64,000 bases of DNA from SZUA-547 sp963669265 (GTDB lineage: Bacteria > Pseudomonadota > Alphaproteobacteria > Rhodobacterales > Rhodobacteraceae). The stretch lies in NCBI GenBank assembly GCA_963669265.1, contig OY769916.1, positions 434,001 to 498,000 of the forward strand, written 5' to 3'. Every line of letters begins with the position of its first letter. The first letter of the stretch is position 1. Shown one piece after another: positions 61,278 to 64,000 of this stretch. The translations under genes were made by a program, and so were the position numbers. Below the pieces are notes generated by a model. The model was not told the DNA's origin. It saw only the letters and a program-made list of their open reading frames with translations, and ran no database searches.

Positions 61278-64000
61278 TTAAAAGTCGTACTTCCAGTTCA
61301 GACCCACACTTTCGCCGGTGGTCGCACCGGTTTCCACATCCATTGTCAGATTGTCCAAGATATCGATTTCCACGATCACCGAACTGCTACCGCCCAGTGA
61401 TTGCTTGGCGCCGACATAGACGCCCTCGGTGACATAGCTGCCGACATTCACCTCTTGCTCGCCATCTTCGTCCGTGCCGAGGCTCAAAACGTCCAGCCCG
61501 ATCGCGCCGCGGATATTGCCGAGCGTGCCCCCGCCGCCGTCCAACAGCGTCGCGACGCCGAGCGCCAGTTGCAGCCCTTCAGCTGCCGAGAGCGATTGAC
61601 TCGACCGGCCGAACAGCGCTTGCGGCAGCACCTCTTCCTCCGGCACGACCGGATCGGACGTGAACGCGATGGCGGGGTCCGACCCGGTGCCCGTCACCAC
61701 GATGCGTCCAATGAAGTCGTCCGTCTCGCGCGTCAGTGTCACGTCGATCATCGGATCGGCAGGCCCTGTGAAAGTCACGGCGCCGCGCTCCAAAACGAAC
61801 TCCTTGCCCAGCAAATCGAGCCCGCCGCGCACCCGTTCGACCGCGCCGACGATCTTGGGATCCGTGGCGGGGCCCGTGACGTTGAGGTCCATCTTCCATT
61901 CGGATTCGAGGCCGCGCCCCCTGACGAAGATCTTGCGCTCGGCGAAGACGTGCACGTCGAGCGTGACGAGGCCCGCTTCGGCGTCCTCCTCCTCTGTCTG
62001 TTCGGCGCCCTTAATCTCGACATCACCGAGAGTCGCGACGCCGGGCGGCGAGGAGTTGACCAAGCGAACTTCCGCGCCCTCGATTTCAATCTCCGCCTTG
62101 ACCAGAAGATCGTTCAGCGGCCCGGTGACGGCGACATCGCCCTGCACTTTCGCAGTCACGTCGTCGCGGCGCACCAATGTCGCCGAATTCGTGGAGACCT
62201 GAACGTCCAGACCTTCGTTCGGACCTGACAAGGCCAGGCTCACCGTACCGTCGACCTGCCCGCCCGCGCCGTCTGAGGCCGACAGTTTCAAACCGATATC
62301 GCGCCCCTCGGCGATCGTGGTGTCGACATTGAGGTCTGTCAGGATCGTGCCGAGATCAAGGTTTTCATAGGCCCCGTCCTTGATCTGCGCCGTACCACCA
62401 ATCGTCGGCCCATCGATCGGACCATTGATCTTGAGCGCAATCAGCGTCTCGCCGCGCAGGATGTGGCCGGATGCGGGGACCAGCGACCAGATATTCTCAA
62501 TCCGGCCATTCCAGTCGAGCGCGGCGTCGATCTGCGCGCCCGGAGGCGGCGCCGGCGCGATCGAGCCGGTCGGGCGAAGCGGCAGGCTGGCGCGCGCCGT
62601 CAACGGCGTCCTCTGCGGGCCGACCAGCTTCGCATCAACATTGGCTGTGCGCCCGTCCCATTTGGCGTCCAGCGCCACCTCCGCCGACTTGCCGGACTGC
62701 TGGATCGCGCCTTGCCGGCTCAGCCCCTCGCTTCTGACGGCGATATCGGCGAAGGCCGGACCGGAGCGGGTGTCGAATTTGGCCGTGGCATTGATCTCGC
62801 CGCTGTCGAAAAGCTGCGCGCCCAACCGTTGCAGCGTCGCCATTTTGAGCGCGTCCAGCTCAATATCGCCCTCGGCGCCGTTGGGATGAAGCGTCGCATC
62901 GCCCGAGATGCTGGCGTCGTCAGGCAGGCTCAGATCGAGCCCCTTGATCGCCGTCACGCCGCCGCCTGTCGTCACGGTCAAAGGCGCGGCGAGAGCCACT
63001 TTCTCCTCCCCCAGCGACGCGGCGAAGTTCGGAATTGTCGCCTTTGTCGTGGGAGTGGACGCGTCCACCAGAGCCTCGCCGTCGATTTTCAGATCGTCGT
63101 CGCCGACCTCGCCTTGTAGGCCCAGCGCGATCGCCAGCGCGGATAAGGGTCCGTTCGCATCCAGTTCGACGGTCTGCAACCGGACATCGCCAGAACTGAC
63201 ATCGGTCGCAGCGATATTGGCGTTCACCGACGGCTCGCCGAGCAGATCGCGCCCCTCCGCCGACAACCTGACCGACTCGATCGCCGCGCCGTCCGTGCTC
63301 AGCTTTCCCAAAGAGGCGTTCAGCGACGCGGCCTGACGCCCTTCCGGCGCGGACATCACCGCCTCCGCCTGTAACGCGCCGCTAAGGGGCGTGCCCAAGA
63401 GCTGACCGAGCGCATCCAGATTTCCCGATGCGCCGAGCTGGCCGTCCACCGTCGTCGCCGCAAGGTCGATTTTGGCCGCGCCTTCGGCGGAAAGTCCGAG
63501 CGCGTCCGCGGTCAGCGTCTTGACGTCCAGCGCATCGCCCGCAAGCGTAAACTCCGTGGAGATATCCGCATCTCCGTAATCCGACTCCGCGAGGGCCAGG
63601 TCGATGTCGGCGACGATCGCCTCGCCCAGCGCCACGACGTGGGTCAGCGTCACCTGCCCCAGCCCGGCGCCCGCCGCGCTGGCGTTCTTGATCCGCGCCT
63701 CGCCCGACAGATCCAGCGCGGAGGTCGGCCCCTTCGCCGCGCCTTCCACGGTCAGCGCGCCGGCCAATGGCGTGCCGATCGCCTCGCCCGCCGGCGCGAG
63801 ATCCGGCGCCGTCAGCTTATAGGTCGCCTCCAGCACGTCGCCGTCCAGAACCGCGTTCGCAGCCAGATCGGCGTCGCCGAACTCTGAGCCCCGGAACGCG
63901 GCGGTCACGTCGGCGGTCAGCGCATCGGCCAGCGCGATCTCATGCGCCACGGTCAAACCGCCCAGATTTTTGCCCGCCACCTGCGCGTTCGTGAGCGCCA
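61278..64000 (-). CDS. tamB: TamB-like translocation and assembly module protein (partial, 5' end outside window)
   Basis: The C-terminal 907 codons of a large AsmA/TamB-type protein that bridges inner and outer membranes and carries lipid or helps outer-membrane protein assembly. The last 350 residues match the TamB domain: GDVEIKGAEQ, RKIFVRGRGLESEW, VRGGLDLLGKEFVLERGAV, and the C-terminal strand GLNWKYDF. Upstream are repeated beta-rich modules (GTPLAGALTVEGAAKG and GTPLSGALQAEAVMSA). The frame continues past the right edge with no start. Confidence 0.9.
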   Translation of the reverse strand, partial: ALTNAQVAGKNLGGLTVAHEIALADALTADVTAAFRGSEFGDADLAANAVLDGDVLEATYKLTAPDLAPAGEAIGTPLAGALTVEGAAKGPTSALDLSGEARIKNASAAGAGLGQVTLTHVVALGEAIVADIDLALAESDYGDADISTEFTLAGDALDVKTLTADALGLSAEGAAKIDLAATTVDGQLGASGNLDALGQLLGTPLSGALQAEAVMSAPEGRQAASLNASLGKLSTDGAAIESVRLSAEGRDLLGEPSVNANIAATDVSSGDVRLQTVELDANGPLSALAIALGLQGEVGDDDLKIDGEALVDASTPTTKATIPNFAASLGEEKVALAAPLTVTTGGGVTAIKGLDLSLPDDASISGDATLHPNGAEGDIELDALKMATLQRLGAQLFDSGEINATAKFDTRSGPAFADIAVRSEGLSRQGAIQQSGKSAEVALDAKWDGRTANVDAKLVGPQRTPLTARASLPLRPTGSIAPAPPPGAQIDAALDWNGRIENIWSLVPASGHILRGETLIALKINGPIDGPTIGGTAQIKDGAYENLDLGTILTDLNVDTTIAEGRDIGLKLSASDGAGGQVDGTVSLALSGPNEGLDVQVSTNSATLVRRDDVTAKVQGDVAVTGPLNDLLVKAEIEIEGAEVRLVNSSPPGVATLGDVEIKGAEQTEEEDAEAGLVTLDVHVFAERKIFVRGRGLESEWKMDLNVTGPATDPKIVGAVERVRGGLDLLGKEFVLERGAVTFTGPADPMIDVTLTRETDDFIGRIVVTGTGSDPAIAFTSDPVVPEEEVLPQALFGRSSQSLSAAEGLQLALGVATLLDGGGGTLGNIRGAIGLDVLSLGTDEDGEQEVNVGSYVTEGVYVGAKQSLGGSSSVIVEIDILDNLTMDVETGATTGESVGLNWKYDF

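Noticed and set aside
61266..61279. Palindrome AAACCAATTGGTTT at the tamB stop as a terminator
   Set aside because: It overlaps the stop codon, is AT-rich, and is not followed by a T-run.
1..64000. CRISPR array, insertion sequence or integrase
   Set aside because: No regular spaced repeats, transposase or integrase motifs were noticed while reading.

Overview
The window looks like chromosomal DNA of a high-GC alphaproteobacterium of the Rhodobacterales (Roseobacter/Paracoccaceae type). Pointers to this are a gene pair matching the head-spike genes of the Rhodobacter capsulatus gene transfer agent, a class II B12-dependent ribonucleotide reductase, a ChrR-type anti-sigma factor, ornithine-lipid gene olsB, a usg gene and a TRAP transporter. 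No rRNA, prophage structural cluster, insertion sequence or CRISPR array was seen; the only RNA gene found is one tRNA-Asn. Both ends cut a gene: an Old Yellow Enzyme at the left and tamB at the right.

Layout. 1-8.5 kb: housekeeping and repair genes (nemA-like, gamma-glutamyltransferase, alpha/beta hydrolase, olsB, msrB, a HAD nucleotidase, a UbiH-type hydroxylase), then two GTA head-spike genes. 8.6-20.8 kb: nrdJ with candidate NrdR boxes, a cyclase-TolB-TPR protein, an EF-G-like GTPase, and a minus-strand series cysK, mscS-like, sseA and GNAT. 22-33 kb: a photo-oxidative stress region. A chrR without an adjacent rpoE and a photolyase operon (photolyase, flavin oxidase, DUF1365, cyclopropane-fatty-acid-synthase-like methyltransferase) start from two promoters of identical geometry, TGATCC-N18-TAT, with the -35 element exactly 36 nt from the ATG in both.

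33.8-44.3 kb: a catabolic island with two regulators (GntR/FCD and LysR). It holds an Asp/Glu-racemase-like protein, a TPP enzyme, an enolase-superfamily enzyme of MLE type, a DAO-type flavin dehydrogenase, a DctPQM TRAP transporter and a BASS-type carrier. It probably imports and degrades an amino- or imino-acid-like compound that could not be identified. 44.4-47.3 kb: a predicted exported (Tat) CMP/dCMP-type deaminase, a 65-aa protein, tRNA-Asn, an IclR regulator and a PqiA-like protein.

47.3-54.5 kb: a minus-strand run of eight genes. A Rieske-fused glutamate-synthase-like flavoprotein, a membrane protein, a ferric-reductase-like membrane protein with its own Rieske domain, a Cys/His-motif protein and a small membrane protein are followed by dgcN, dgcA and a D-amino-acid transaminase. 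The last three form the known D-glutamate route; the first five look like an undescribed membrane redox module. 54.6-61.1 kb: opgH, then a tightly coupled cluster (MDR dehydrogenase, a divergent PTPS/QueD homologue lacking the catalytic residues, a GT4 glycosyltransferase, a SAM methyltransferase), with a cytochrome b561 and a RibD-type reductase opposite. This suggests a pterin- or deazapurine-like modified metabolite of unknown structure. The two strongest candidates for undescribed systems are the Rieske/GltS-like operon and the PTPS-glycosyltransferase cluster.
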